Source: Gongronella butleri (Eukaryota; Mucoromycota; Mucoromycetes; Mucorales; Cunninghamellaceae). From it: a stretch of 64,000 nucleotides of DNA. Each line of letters starts with the position of its first letter. Position 1 is the stretch's first letter. Position numbers and translations under genes: made by a program. The notes under the pieces are model-generated. The model was not told the origin of the DNA. It saw only the letters and a list, made by a program, of their open reading frames with translations, and made no database searches. The DNA is taken from positions 124,001 to 188,000 of the forward strand of contig JAIWZP010000044.1 in the NCBI GenBank assembly GCA_025201375.1, written 5' to 3'. Positions 10,441 through 21,981 of this stretch are shown here, piece by piece.

Positions 10441-13330
10441 CGAAAAAAAAAAAGGAATCATTGGAGTCGCGAGTCGACTATCCACTGGTCTAAATTTGGC
10501 GCCGTTCGGTCAGGCTCCTTGCGAGAAACGCGTAAAATATGATTTTGGCGCCGGGTTTTCACTATTAAACACGAATCTCGAGATTTCTCGGCACTGAATG
10601 ATCCGATTCGCGAAAAAAAACTTGGAATCATTGGAGTCTTGGATCGACTATCCGCTGGTCTAAATTTGGCGCCATACGGTCAGGCTCTTCGGGAGAAATG
10701 TGTAAAATATTGTTTGGCGCTGGGTTTTCACTAGCAAACACGAATCTCGAGATTTCTCGAGACTGAGTGATCCGATTCACGAAACAAATTAGCATTGTTG
10801 GAGAATTGGATCTACCATCAACTGATCCAAATTTGCGACCAGATGAGCGAGTTTCTGCTGAAGCGCCAGTTTTATAGGCGTGAAGGGGGTACGATCAACA
10901 ACATTTGGTCTCGTACAGCGGCAACGGCTGAGCGCCCCGACGCACGAGACACCTCAAATGAATCAGTGGTCAAACGCGGTAAAAGCGCTTGTGGTTTGAG
11001 GATATCGCTTCGAGTTTTCGGCGAGTTAGCCTTTAGGGATCGTTTTGATCCTGATTTGGCCCTGATTTTACGCGAAATGGAATTTCTCACGACTGAGTGA
11101 TCCGATCTCTGGAAAACTTGAAATCATTAAAGTTTTGAGTTGGTTAATTCACTGGTCTAAATTTGGCACCACATGGTCCGGCACATTGGGAGTAATGCGT
11201 AAAATATTTTGTTTGACGCTGGATTTTACCAGCGAACGCGAATCTCTGAACTTGGTGATCCGATTCGCGAAAAAAGTTAACACCGTTAGAAACTTCGGTC
11301 TACCATTAACTGGACCAAATTCAGGACCAGGTGCGCACGTTTCTGAGAAAGCGCTCGTTTCATAGGCGTAATGGTGTATGATAGTTCTCGTAAAAATACA
11401 ATCGAACGAACATTGTGAAGACTTCGCGAACAACATTCGTAAAAAAAAAAAATCGAGCAAACGTTGTTGTGAAGACTTCGTTTTTAAAGAATCAAATGAA
11501 CGTTGTTGTGAAGACTTCGCGAACGTTCGTAAAAATATTGACCGAACGTTTTAACGACTTCGCAAACGTTCGTAAAAAAATCGAACGAACGTTGTAAAGA
11601 ACTTTGCAAACGTTTGTAAAAAAAATCGAACAACGTTGTGAAGACTTCGCAAACGTTCGTAAAAAAATCGAACGAACGTTGTGAAGACTTTGCGAACGTT
11701 CGTCAAAATATCGACCAAACTTTGTGAAGACTTGGCGAACATTCGTAAAAAAAATCGAATGAACGTTATAAAGACTTCGCAACCGTTCGTAAAAGAAATT
11801 AAACAATGCTGTGAAGACTTCGCGAACAATGCTGTGAAGACTTGGCAAACAACATTTATGAAGACTTCGTGAACAACATTTGTGAAGACTTCGCGAACAA
11901 CACTTGTAAAGACTTCGCGAACAACAATAAAATCGAACAACGTTCGTAAAAATTCTAACGAACGTTGTGAAGAATTTGCCTTAGGGATCGTTTTGACCCT
12001 GAATGAATTGGCCCTTAATTTATGAAAATGCATTTCTCATCAGGAGTTAGTAATCCGATTTGTGAAAAAACTTGGAACCATCGAAGTCTTTAGTCGAGTA
12101 TCCACTGGTCTAAATTTGGCGCCGGAAGGTCATGCGCATCGGGAGAAACGCCGTAAAATATTGTTTGACGCTGGGTTTTCACTAGCAAACACGAATCTCG
12201 CGATTTCTAGAGACTGAATGATCCGATTCACGAAAAAAATTAACACCGTTGGAGAACTAGGTTTACCATAATCTGGTCCAAATTTGGGATTGGATGAGCG
12301 AGTTTCTGAGAAAGCGCCAGGTTTATAGGCGTAAATAGTGTAAGATCAGCAGCATTTTGTCTCGTATTGTGGCAACGGCTGAGCGCTTCAACGCGTGAGT
12401 TACCTCAAATGAATCGGTGATCAAACGCGGACAAAGCGCTTGTGGTTTGAGGATATCGCTTCAAGTTTTCGGCGAGTTGGCCTTGAAGTTTTGTTTTGAT
12501 CCTGGTTTGGCCCTGATTTTATGAAAATGGATTTTCTCAGGTCTGAGTGATCCGATCTCTGGAAAAACTTGGCATCATTGAATTTTTGGGTCGATTATGC
12601 ACTGGTCTATGTTTGGCTACGGGGTTTCACCAGCAAACACGAATCTCGAGATATCTTGCGACTGAGTGATCCGATTCGCGAAAAAAATTAACACCGTTGG
12701 AGAATGGACTCTACCATGAACTGATCCGAATTTGGAACCGGAGGAGCAAGTTTCTGCTGAAGTGCCCGTTTCATGGGCGTGAAGGGGTACGATCAACACC
12801 GTTTGGTCTCGTACAGCGGCAACGACTGAGCGCCCCGACACGTGAGACACCTCAAACGAATCAGCGGTCAAACGCGGTAAAAGCGCTTGTGGTTTGAAGA
12901 CATCGCGTCGAGTTCTTGGCGAGTTAGCCTTCAGGGATCGTTTTGATCCTGCTTTGGTCCTAATTTTACGAAAAATGCGATTCCTCAGGATTGAGTGATC
13001 CGATTTCTGGAAAAACTTGAAATCATTGAAGTTTTGAGTTGAGCTTCTACTGACCTAAATTTGGAGCCATTCGGTCTGCCTCATCGGAAGAAACGCGTAA
13101 AATATTGCATGGCGCTAGGTTTTCACTAGCAAACACGGTCCTCGAGATTTCTCGAGATTGAGTGATCCGATTCGCGAAAGAAATTAACACCGTTGGAGAA
13201 TTGGGTCCATCATCAACTGGTCCAAATTTGGGACCAAATGACAAGCAAGTTTTTACGTACTGAAGCACCAGTTTTACACAATATCATATACTGTAAATAG
13301 GCGTGAAGAGGATATAATACAACAGTACGA
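10441..13330. repeat. Degenerate tandem array, composite unit of about 450-495 bp
   Basis: Two alternating blocks recur. Block A (about 170 bp) contains ggtctaaatttggcgcc, gagaaacgcgtaaaatat, gggttttcac and gatccgattcgcgaaaa; it starts near 10452, 10625, 11110, 12070, 12570 (short) and 13018. Block B contains acaccgttggagaa, gcgccagttttataggcgt, gtggtcaaacgcgg and aaagcgcttgtggtttga; it starts near 10790, 11280, 12241, 12691 and 13186. The B-to-B distances 485, 450 and 495 give the period. Copies have many substitutions, so the array is old or fast-evolving. A minisatellite interrupts the second B block. No open frame is shared between copies. Confidence 0.85.
11385..11965. repeat. Minisatellite, about 40-bp degenerate unit
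   Basis: Repeats of a consensus near cgaacgaacgttgtgaagac followed by ttcgcgaacgttcgtaaaaa, with unit lengths of about 37-45 bases, more than ten copies. Each unit holds short inverted pieces (gaacgttcg, ttcgcgaa) that can pair. A long open frame on the minus strand (11551-12033) is a by-product of the repetition and is not called as a gene. Confidence 0.85.
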
Positions 13331-13344
13331 TCAACACTTTCCCT

Positions 13345-13465
13345 TCTCATATTTACTCGTGACTTGTTGTGACTCGATTCGCGACTCGACTCGTTCAATG
13401 ACTCGACTCGTTGACTCGGTGACTCAGATGACTCGACCTGGATGACTCGTTAATGACTCGTGATG
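13345..13465. repeat. TGACTCG-rich simple repeat
   Basis: Irregular runs of the hexamer/heptamer gactcg and tgactcg, about a dozen copies in 115 bases, directly after the tandem array. One copy reads tgactcag, the core of a bZIP (Gcn4/AP-1) site, but the repeat nature makes a regulatory role unproven. Confidence 0.65.
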
Positions 13466-15060
13466 TCACGGCCCAGCTGGCGCAACAAGCACTGGCCGTG
13501 ACACTTAGCCCTGCACGCGCAGCATTGACGCGTCAATGCCAATTTCAACAACCGACGCGACGCGACGCGTCGTTTATGCAAAACCTTTTTCTCTTTTTCA
13601 ATTCCCAAGCAATATCAATATCCTGCCATTCCTTTTCAAGCCCACAGACGTCATACCTACCTCGGCGAGCATCACCGAGGTATCTTTGAATCAAGCACGC
13701 GTCGCCAAGCATCCCACCATTTCTGCACAAAAAACACTCAGGTCACGTTATTTTGGAATGCACTCCGCCAATGCCGTGCTCTCGGCGTGCACAGACCCTT
13801 GCATCCGCAGTGCTGATCCCTTGTCAATTCGGACAACCTTGCTAACTCTTAACACTGGATGCATCTATGCAAAACATTTCATTTCTTGTCAACAATAACG
13901 TGATATTTACTTTTGTTTCCATGGACTCACCATCTCGACACGCGCGCCTCCACGTCATTTACCTTGTTATCAAAACGCCCTTGCAATCCATTGCCTGCGC
14001 GATTGCCCATCACGTCATTTCCCTGGCGTTTGTTCCAAAAAGAAAAACAAACAGTCATTTTTGCTCTATTTTCGCCATGCGCTCAACACCCACTGACCTC
14101 AAGTTCCATCCCACCTCGCGTCAGTCGCGACGCGTCAGCTGCCGTACTTTAACACAGTAAACATTGAGCAAAAATGCTTAAAAGGCGTCATATTTTCCCA
14201 AGGCTACCTTTTCTCCTCAGATTCGACAACACACTTCACGCAACACATACCCTTTGTTCGCACTTGTTCGTTTCTTTTTTTGTTTCCTCTTGTGAACATT
14301 AAACGGGCTGCTGCCTCGATGGCGCCAACCAACAATCCTCCCTCATCTTCTGCATCATCATCTGCAGCGTGCGCGGCGGCGGTCGTCGTGGGTGTGGCAG
14401 GTCGAGTCGCCCCGGTCGGGGGCGAACACGAGGCGGTGGCCGCCGGAAGCGGCCACGCCAGGCAGGAGCAAGCTGCCCGGGGCTGGCGTCGCCCCCTTCC
14501 GGCCATGGAGCCAGCAGCAGTCTTGACCGATATTGCATTGCGCGTGTGTGGAAGGAGCAGTCTGACTTGTGAAAGGCATCTTTCGGCTGGAGGAGGTGGA
14601 CGACATGGCAGGAATACAAAGATACCGTAATTTTGAACCATCATTTTGGCCAAATTTGCTAGGCCACACTATGCATCATCCTGTTCTTCTGCCAAAGTCC
14701 TTGGTGTGGTGAGCTCGTCCTGCAAGCTGCTCGGCGCCCCACCCGTCGTGACGCTGGTTGGTGTATTCCTGTAATGCGTCTTCAGCTTCGTTTTCTTGCT
14801 ATGCGGTGCGAGGAGAGTATACCGTAACACGTTTTAATGCTTTCCAGCAAATTGTGCAGCTCTCGATGATGTTGCTCGTCATCACTTTCCATGACGTCAT
14901 TTTCCGCGGCGCTGGCATTGGTGCTTGGTGGAATCGGTGCTGTCAAGGATGATGGATGATGGCGACGAAAATTGCGAATGGTGGGATTTGTACTACCCGT
15001 TTTTCCATGCCATGGTCACCACTTTTTTTGGCTTGCTGCTCCTGGTGAATCTCCTCCCAA
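13466..15060. other. Gene-free stretch, 1.6 kb
   Basis: Open frames here (for example 13453-13689, 14280-14630) have no recognisable domains and show simple composition. 14390-14520 is locally GC-rich. No repeat partner in the window was noticed. Confidence 0.4.
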
Positions 15061-15063
15061 GAG

Positions 15064-15755
15064 AGCACGTTTTTCGGACTTTGTCGGCCTGCTGTGCCAC
15101 CTGAATTTTTTTACAGCCCACTTGCCCGCCAATGAAACTTGAGTCATGGAGTATAAATTACTGTAATCTAAATGATACTGTACCGTATAGCTCAATCAGT
15201 GCTCTAGACGGACCCGCGCACCCGCTCGATTTTTTTGGACCCGAAAAATGCCAAAAACTTCAATTTGCAATACTGTACTGGTATTTTGCATCCGTCATCT
15301 GTCCATCTGCAATTCTGCATGATCGACCCCGCTCAAAAATAGCTGCATCGCATTCAGCGCAAAATTTGCAACAAAAAAGCTTAAACCCCCAAAGCGCTAC
15401 GACCACTTTTGAAAATTCAGGGGTCACTCAGGGGTCACACATTCCAATCTCAGAAAATACCAAATTTGAGAAATTTGGAACTCCGCGTGATCAATGCATC
15501 CCAAACAGGTAACGCCGACGATTTGCTATTGGCAGACAAAATAACAACTAACAAGTCGCCCCAACGTAAGAAAAAAGCCCAAAGAGTGACGCATGAACGG
15601 CGATCGACCGAGAAAAGTACCTACTTCGGGCAAGATTTTTTGCAAAAATTTAAGGTTTGAGACTTCCAAATTAAGTGCGTGGATTGCATGGAATTTTTAT
15701 TTTTTTTTTAGTTTTTTCATGCTTTTGTTTTGCACATTTTTGTGCGCTGAGTGGG
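15064..15755 (+). repeat. Dispersed repeat R2, copy A
   Basis: Same orientation partner of 44812-45455. Shared blocks include cggactttg/agactttg, cagcctgctgtgcc-like text, gaaaatgccaaaaac, aaaatttgcaacaaaaaagc, ccaaagcgctacgaccactt and a common end gcacatttttgtgcgctga. The two copies differ by many substitutions and indels. No intact gene is encoded. Confidence 0.8.
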
Positions 15756-16125
15756 CAGCCTGGTGAAGAGATGACCGATACAAAGTGTTCAAACCCAAGC
15801 TAGCGCCGCGCTGCAAGTCATCCAACTAGATGCTTTGCCACCCTCTTCTCTAAATAGTACAATCGGCAAGAAAATTACCGAGATTAGATTGTTGTACTAA
15901 TAGGAATTGGCTAATATTTTCACTGGAGGTGTATTTTTACGTCGGATGCCCATGGAGCGTTTAAAAAAAAGAAATATTCTTAGTTGACGAGCAATCCTTC
16001 ATTTCATAGAAAAAAATGAAGCGTTTGGCTGGTGAAAAAAATGAAGGCATGGAAGCTGTTGCGCATCGGTCCGCAAAAAAAATTGAGGTTAATCAAAATA
16101 GGCAATGGATGCCGGGCAGCTTTTT
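15756..16125. other. Short spacer between repeats
   Basis: Nothing recognisable. AT-rich with A runs. Confidence 0.3.
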
Positions 16126-16790
16126 TTCTTTCGGGCAAAGTGTTGTGGTTTCATTGCAGTAAAAAAGGCGTCGATAGCTCGGTGTGCGCACCATGCGTTC
16201 CAAATTGGCTGTTGGACGAATGTTGTGCTTCCATTGCAGATGGACATCACGAGAAATGAGAGCTTGAGTGTCTCAATTCACTTTTTCCTCAAACCTCGGA
16301 GGTCGCTCCTGCTTTTTTTAGTCCACAAGCCCTCGATAGGTCCGTGTGCTGCGCATCATGCATCTCAAAAATGCCTGTTGGGCGAGTGTGGTGGCTCCAT
16401 TGCAGGTGGAGATCACGAGAAACGAGAGCATGAGTGGCTCGATACACTTTTTGTGGAAACCTCGGCGCGGAGTCGCACCAACTTTTTTTTTTTTTTTTTT
16501 TTATCCAGAAAACCCTCGATGGGTCGGTGTGGGCATCATGCATCTCAAAAATGGCCGTTGAGCGAGGGTTGTGTTCCATTGCAGAAAAAAAGGGCCTCGA
16601 TAGGTCCGTGTGCTGCGCATCATTCATGCATCCAAAAATGGCTGTTGTGTGAGTGTTGTGGTTTCATTGCAGCAATTGGATGGACATCACGAGAAATGAG
16701 AGCATGAGTGTCTCGATTCACTTTTTGTGCAAACCTCGGGGGTCGCTGCTCTTTTTTTTAGTCCAGCAACTCCCAATTGTTCGGTGTGAA
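16126..16790 (+). repeat. Repeat cluster R3, about 170-bp units with splice-acceptor-like ends
   Basis: Units share ccctcgataggtccgtgtg, catcatgcatctcaaaaatg, gctgttgggcgagtgttgtg, ccattgcag, gacatcacgagaaatgagag and cgattcactttttg followed by a T tract and agtcca. The ccattgcag element recurs near 16159, 16239, 16404, 16584 and 16674. A further unit lies at 17640-17930. Confidence 0.8.
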
Positions 16791-16954
16791 TAGTAGGACA
16801 CAGCACAATACCAAGGGGAAATGTCGTCGTACAAACCCAAGGACTTCGCGCAATAACAGTAAAGCATGAATTCGTCACCCCGCTTAAAGCCCGCCCTGGA
16901 GCCGCGTTCTTTTCCTACGCTACTCTTCTTTCTCTCTCTTTTTTTTTTTTTTTC

Positions 16955-17385
16955 CTTTCATAGCCATGCGCGCATGCGAGAACATGCAAGCACGACACCA
17001 CTCAACAGACTGAAAAAGCACTGGAAAAGGACAAAAGCCGCTGGTGTTCACTGTTTTTTTTTTTTTTTTTTTTTTTTTTTTTGGTATTTTGGCGCGTCCT
17101 GTTGCCTGGCTTTGTCCTCTTTTTTTATTTCTCTACTGGCCATGCGAGCACATGCAAGCATGACACCGCGCAACACACTGCAAATGCACTGGAAATGGAC
17201 GAAAACAACTGATAATCATTTTTTTTTTTTTTGCAGCCTTGGGCACGCATCATGTTGTTGCCTGACATCCTTTGTCCTGTTTTTTTTTTTCTCAAGGCCA
17301 TTCGAGCATATGGGCGCTCGACACCACGCAGCACACTGCGAAAGCACCGGAAATCGATGAAAACAATCGGTATTCGCTGTACTTT
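16955..17385 (+). repeat. Repeat cluster R4, three units of about 160-180 bp
   Basis: Three copies of a block starting ggccatgcgagcacatgcaa, continuing gacaccgcgcaacacactg, gcactggaaatggac and ending in a T tract, at about 16960, 17139 and 17297. They sit between two parts of cluster R3. Confidence 0.75.
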
Positions 17386-17639
17386 GTCTTTTTGATGGCT
17401 ATTGCTCGATGAATCAAGGGGGCCAGCAGCGATTTGCACCAGCAACAACGACATCAGCGCTTCAAGGCCCCCAAAGATGATTTACAGCCAAGGTAAGAGC
17501 TCTCTCTCTCTTTTGTCTTCACTCAATTTAATAAAGAAGCTGCTATTACACACAAAACGGCATATAGTAGCTAAAAAAGGCGCGAGGAGACAGACTTGGA
17601 GTCGTGTTTTTTTTTGGCAAAATTGGTCATGGATTCCAA

Positions 17640-17930
17640 GATGGCTGCCGTTGTCAGAGTGTTGTGGGCCGCTCGTCCTTTTTTTTAGTCCAGGAACCCT
17701 CGATAGCTCGTCGGTGTGTGCATCATGCATCCCAAAAATGGCTGTTGGCCGTTGGGCGAGTATTGTGTTTCATTGCAGCAAAAAAAAAAAAAAAAAAGGC
17801 AGATGGACATCACGAGAAATGAGAGCTTGATTGTCTCGATTCACTTTTTATGCAAACCTTGGGGGGTCATTCGTCGTTCCATTCCAAAAATGGCTGTTGG
17901 GCGAGTGCTGCGGTTTCAGATCCGGTCGAC
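17640..17930 (+). repeat. Repeat cluster R3, outlying units
   Basis: Again carries agtccaggaaccctcgatag, catcatgcatcccaaaaatg, tttcattgcagc, gacatcacgagaaatgagag and cgattcactttttatgc, in the same orientation as 16126-16790. Confidence 0.75.
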
Positions 17931-18059
17931 ATGCGGGTTTTCTGATAATTGCTCATGAGAAGAGGAAATCAAAAAAATATGGCTATCGTGGCCCAGCACC
18001 TTTCAACGTCAAGAAGTGACCCCACATCTTGCCAGGCCAGGCCAAGGCCTCCGGACCTT

Positions 18060-19510
18060 GTTGTTAGTAAATCTGCAATAAAAGTCACGGGTTGACTAGA
18101 CCGTTGTCGAACAAATCGCCATTAAAGGTTTTATTGAAAAAGTAGATTTTCTCTGCCAGTTTTGATCTTCTATCGGTGAAACTGGTTGCATTCGATAGAG
18201 AGTAAACAACTGCTTTTGATATGTCAAAAGCGCTGTACCTAGTTGTCCCGTCAGTTTTCGAAAAAATTGATGGTGAAAATTTTTGAAATGTTTGAACGGC
18301 TTTCACAAGCGTACAAAGGTCACGCATCGGGCAAACAAACAATCTGGAAAGGACGTTCAAGCCCGTTTAATTCGAACAATGTTCTAAATTTCGTTGCGAT
18401 GGAAGAAGAATTTGACCAAGACATTGTTATAATTGTGAAAATGCCGATATTTCGGATTCATCTGCGTAACGACTCAACTGATGTCTGGTTTTCAAGGCCA
18501 TTTTGAAAAAAAAAGACGCGGCGAAATGGCTTAATGAAAAAGGTTTGGAGGCAATCCAACTAGAACAGTATGGTATGCAGTGTTTAAGACTACTAAAATT
18601 GTGAAATCTGGATTTTTTGGGATTCACTACAAGCGTCTAATTGACCTTTAGAATTTTAAGGATTTTCGAAACAACAGGCGCCGAAATACCTAATCTACCG
18701 GTACTGTAGTGACAAAACTTCGGGTGCGGTCTACCGTATATGTGATTTATGGTGGTCAGTAATATGATTTGTGCAAATCCGTGAAAACAGTGCACGTCTC
18801 GACTACAGGCTAATTGCCCTCCAGTTTTTTTAATCTTTTATGAAAAGGGAAGCCATGAAATATCCAAGTACTGTAGCAAGTTTGGCGATGATCGAAGCAT
18901 GATTTTGCCGCGAAATATTTTTGCAAAAAACTTGCTACCGCCAAAATATTCAGCAATGTCAAGTTTCTCGCCGAGTCACTCAATCGACTTTGGGGTTTTA
19001 ATTTTTTTCTGAGAAGAGAGGAGCCAAATTCTACGTCTGGCGAAATTTTGCGGCTCTGCGATGAGTCCTGGTGACGAAATAAATTCTTGAAAAAAATGTT
19101 GGTCAGGTCAAAATGCATCTGGAGGGTCCCCAGCTTTGAGAGGTTCAATCCCAGACAGAAAAAGGAAAATCGTTTGGCAACTTCCACGCTGAAGATCTGA
19201 GAGGCATGTCATTAGGTGCAATGACCTCCTCTCTCTAACCAAATGTGCAATAAAAGACGGGGGTCAATCATGCCATTCTCGAGAAAATGGCAATTAAGAT
19301 CAAATTTTAGAAACTTGCATTTCTTTATCAGGTTTGGACGTATGTCCGTAAAACTGGGCTTAATCAATAGATGGTCGAATGCTGCATCTCTTGTCACAGC
19401 AGCATGACTCGTTTTACTATATGGATTGCTGTGTAAATCGAGGCTGAAATGTTTGGTCATGCGTTGCAAGCGTGCAAGGTCACGCATCGACTTCGTCGGG
19501 TAGGGACAAA
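18060..19510. repeat. Pair of degenerate related blocks (18060-18310 and 19235-19510)
   Basis: Both contain tgcaataaaag, a following cgggttgac/cgggggtcaat, aatgttt(g)aac/aaatgtttggt, and cgtgcaaggtcacgcatcg / cgtacaaaggtcacgcatcg in the same order. Similarity is patchy. No gene is seen in the rest of 18000-19700. Confidence 0.45.
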
Positions 19511-19729
19511 ATGACAGCCAGATGTGTATCTTTCCATATGTGCAAGTTTGAGCCCGATCGAAGCATTATTTTGCATGCCGCGGTCGGAAACGTGAGTTTA
19601 TCGATAAAAGTCGATTTTCTCGTCAGCGGCCCGATCGACCCCCAGATTTTACGCCTGTTCTGAAAAGAGAGTGGTCAAAAATAGTCTAATGACAAAGTTT
19701 CAAGTGTCTGAATTCACTTGATGGCGTGC

Positions 19730-20175
19730 TTTGTGAATTTGGAAAATCGTGACTTTTTGCGATTTTTCCAAGGGGTGCAGTCGACCATTTTCAAGTGGTG
19801 ATACTTAGGTCGCTGAATCGCCACATCCTTTGCACCACGGGTAAATACGCACTGTTTAGCACTGAAATTGGCAAAAAACTCATGAGTCGACCATCTGGGT
19901 ATGGCGAAAAACGCGATTTCATGTGCTTTTAATTCAGTTTTCGCCTCAAGGTAATCTCGACGAAATATTGGTCGCAGCGCCCTGAAACTTACATCATTAA
20001 AAAGAGCGCGGAGTGTTGCGCACTTGGACATTGGTGATTGATGAAAAAGGCCAGATTTCAACAGGATTAACGCGTGCAAGAATTTTGCAGCAATTGCCAA
20101 AGTGACGTGATGCGCGCTACATCTGTGGTTCCCGCTGCTGGTCCGCATCGAATTGATGCATCTGACGAGGATCAT
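19730..20175 (-). repeat. Dispersed repeat R1, copy 1 (coding-like)
   Basis: The minus strand has an uninterrupted frame containing FRRDYLEAK, a middle section, then RPKYHHLKMVDCTPWK. The copy at 34575-35340 on the plus strand encodes FRRDDLESK ... RGPKFCNFQLLDCTPRK at the same spacing. Conservation is stronger in protein than in DNA, which suggests descent from a coding sequence. No known domain is recognised. Confidence 0.6.
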
Positions 20176-21000
20176 GTGATGGACGCGTCAGCGCGGCTCT
20201 ACACCGCGTTCCGGCTGTGCCATTTGCGCCAAAGGTTAAAATCTAAATGGCTCATTGCTCGACAAGGCACAGATCGATTACGAACTCGTTTGACATATTC
20301 ATAGTTTTTACCTTGGCGCTTCTCTGGTGTGTAAATTTGGTGCCATTCTATAGACCTTATTTTTCTTTTTGTCTCAGCGGCTTGCCACGGCAACTTTTCT
20401 GACGTAACGTGTGGGCCAAGCAATCATCCTAAAAATTGTACCATTGGATGGTTTGATCTTCTGTTAGTCGGGTAAACTGGCCTCAAAACAGGGATTATGG
20501 ATGCAGTTGGCACATAAATCGCAATTTGGTCATTTTTTGGAAAATGATCCATCCTGGCGCCGATTCATTTCATGTAAGGATGAAATTGCATCCATTTGAC
20601 ACGCAGAAGAGTGATGCACGTTTTTGTAACGCAAAAGTGTCCCGACTTGCAATGCCCGAGATTGAGCAAATCGCCTTTGAAAATCTTGAAAAAAAATTGA
20701 CACTGTACCGAGCGCTTTCAGTTGCTTGGACTTTAATTTGGAGAGCCCCCAAAGGCGAAGATTCCAGCAACTAGTGCGGGTCGATCGCGTCATGTAAAAT
20801 GAGCACTCGGTTCGCAGCACGCCAATATTTTATCGTGCCGTAACCAACAAAAAAAAAAAAAAAAAAAAAAGAACAAAAACCACAATGTGCAACACCGTGT
20901 CCCAAACCAATGCAATGATTAGAAAAAAAAGAAAAAGCAGTTCTCCCGTTGCAACGTGCTCAAAAAGATATCAATTCTACCAAAAAAACTGCAAAAAAGA
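20176..21000. other. Gene-free stretch
   Basis: No supported gene. A 20-base A run lies at 20850-20869 before the tRNA. Weak similarity to the R1 repeat surroundings may extend to about 20800. Confidence 0.35.
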
Positions 21001-21074
21001 TGGTTCCGTCCGGATTCGAACCGGAGGCCGTCTGTGTGTTAGACAGACGTGATAACCAACTACACCACGGAACC
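21001..21074 (-). tRNA. tRNA-Val (anticodon AAC)
   Basis: The minus strand folds as a full cloverleaf: acceptor GGTTCCG with CGGAACC, D arm, anticodon stem TCTGT/ACAGA with loop CTAACAC, T arm CCGG-TTCGAAT-CCGG, discriminator A. The anticodon AAC reads Val codons. No intron. A TTTT-type terminator lies just past the 3' end (minus-strand cttttttgc). Confidence 0.95.
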
Positions 21075-21981
21075 ATTCGATGAATATTAATGCGACTGGT
21101 TTCTCAAAAGACTTCTCATTAAGGTTTTTGCTTTAAAAAGACGTGTCTGGACGCATTTACAAGGTTCTAAATGGTCTGTGCAGTGTATGCGCAAAAGAAT
21201 AGGAACTGTTACTGCGGAGGGCGCCTGTTTTTTCTTGCTTTGAGGTCGCCGGGGAACGATTTCGGGATCTCAAAAGGTAAAGCAAGCCAGACTGTGATTG
21301 GCCCATTGTTTTATGGGCTGCCTGCTGGTCACAGCAATGCACACGTTGTGTGTGTGTGGCCCCTACCCACTTTTTTTTTTTTCTGTGGAAACTAGGTGTT
21401 GGCCTAGCGGTGTAAAAAAAGACAATCAACAAGTCGCCTCTCTTTGAGAGTCCTCGGCTTGCTTCACATCGAGCCAATGGCACCCTTAAGTTGCTCCCGC
21501 ACACGAAAAGAATTCAATGCACACGAAAAGGGCGCGCGCGTAGAAAAAAAATAGGGAGCGCATCGCATTTGATTTAATTTTGCTCGCATTTGACCCAAGA
21601 GTCTGGATCCGCGTCGTTCTTTGTGATTGCCAAGCAAACCAAGTGGATCGAGCACCTGTCACAGGCGATGCACGATACATTTGAACAACCATGCGTGTGG
21701 GCCCCGATGAGAAAATCAATTTTTTTTCTAGCAACCTAGTGGCCCGTGACAATTGGCGGCCACGTTTGCCCTGTGACACGTTACTTTTTTTGTTTTCTTG
21801 CAATGGGAATCGATGCATGCCATGGTTGGCAGCATTTGTTTATTTGATTTCACTTGATTACAGTACACAGAGTACACTTGGTAAGACAAAAGGGGAGGGG
21901 CCAAGGCAAAAGGGACCTAGAGAGGGGTTCTAGGGAAAGGGGTATTGGGTAGTTGAAAATGTTGAGGAGAAAAAGGGGTGT
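21075..21981. other. Gene-free stretch
   Basis: No supported coding sequence on either strand. The right end is the 3' flank of DSC3. Confidence 0.4.

Noticed and set aside
11551..12033. 160-codon minus-strand open frame and a shorter one at 11492-11848
   Set aside because: It lies inside the 40-bp minisatellite. The repeated residues (FTNVR, EVFT) come from the repeat unit, not from selection on a protein.
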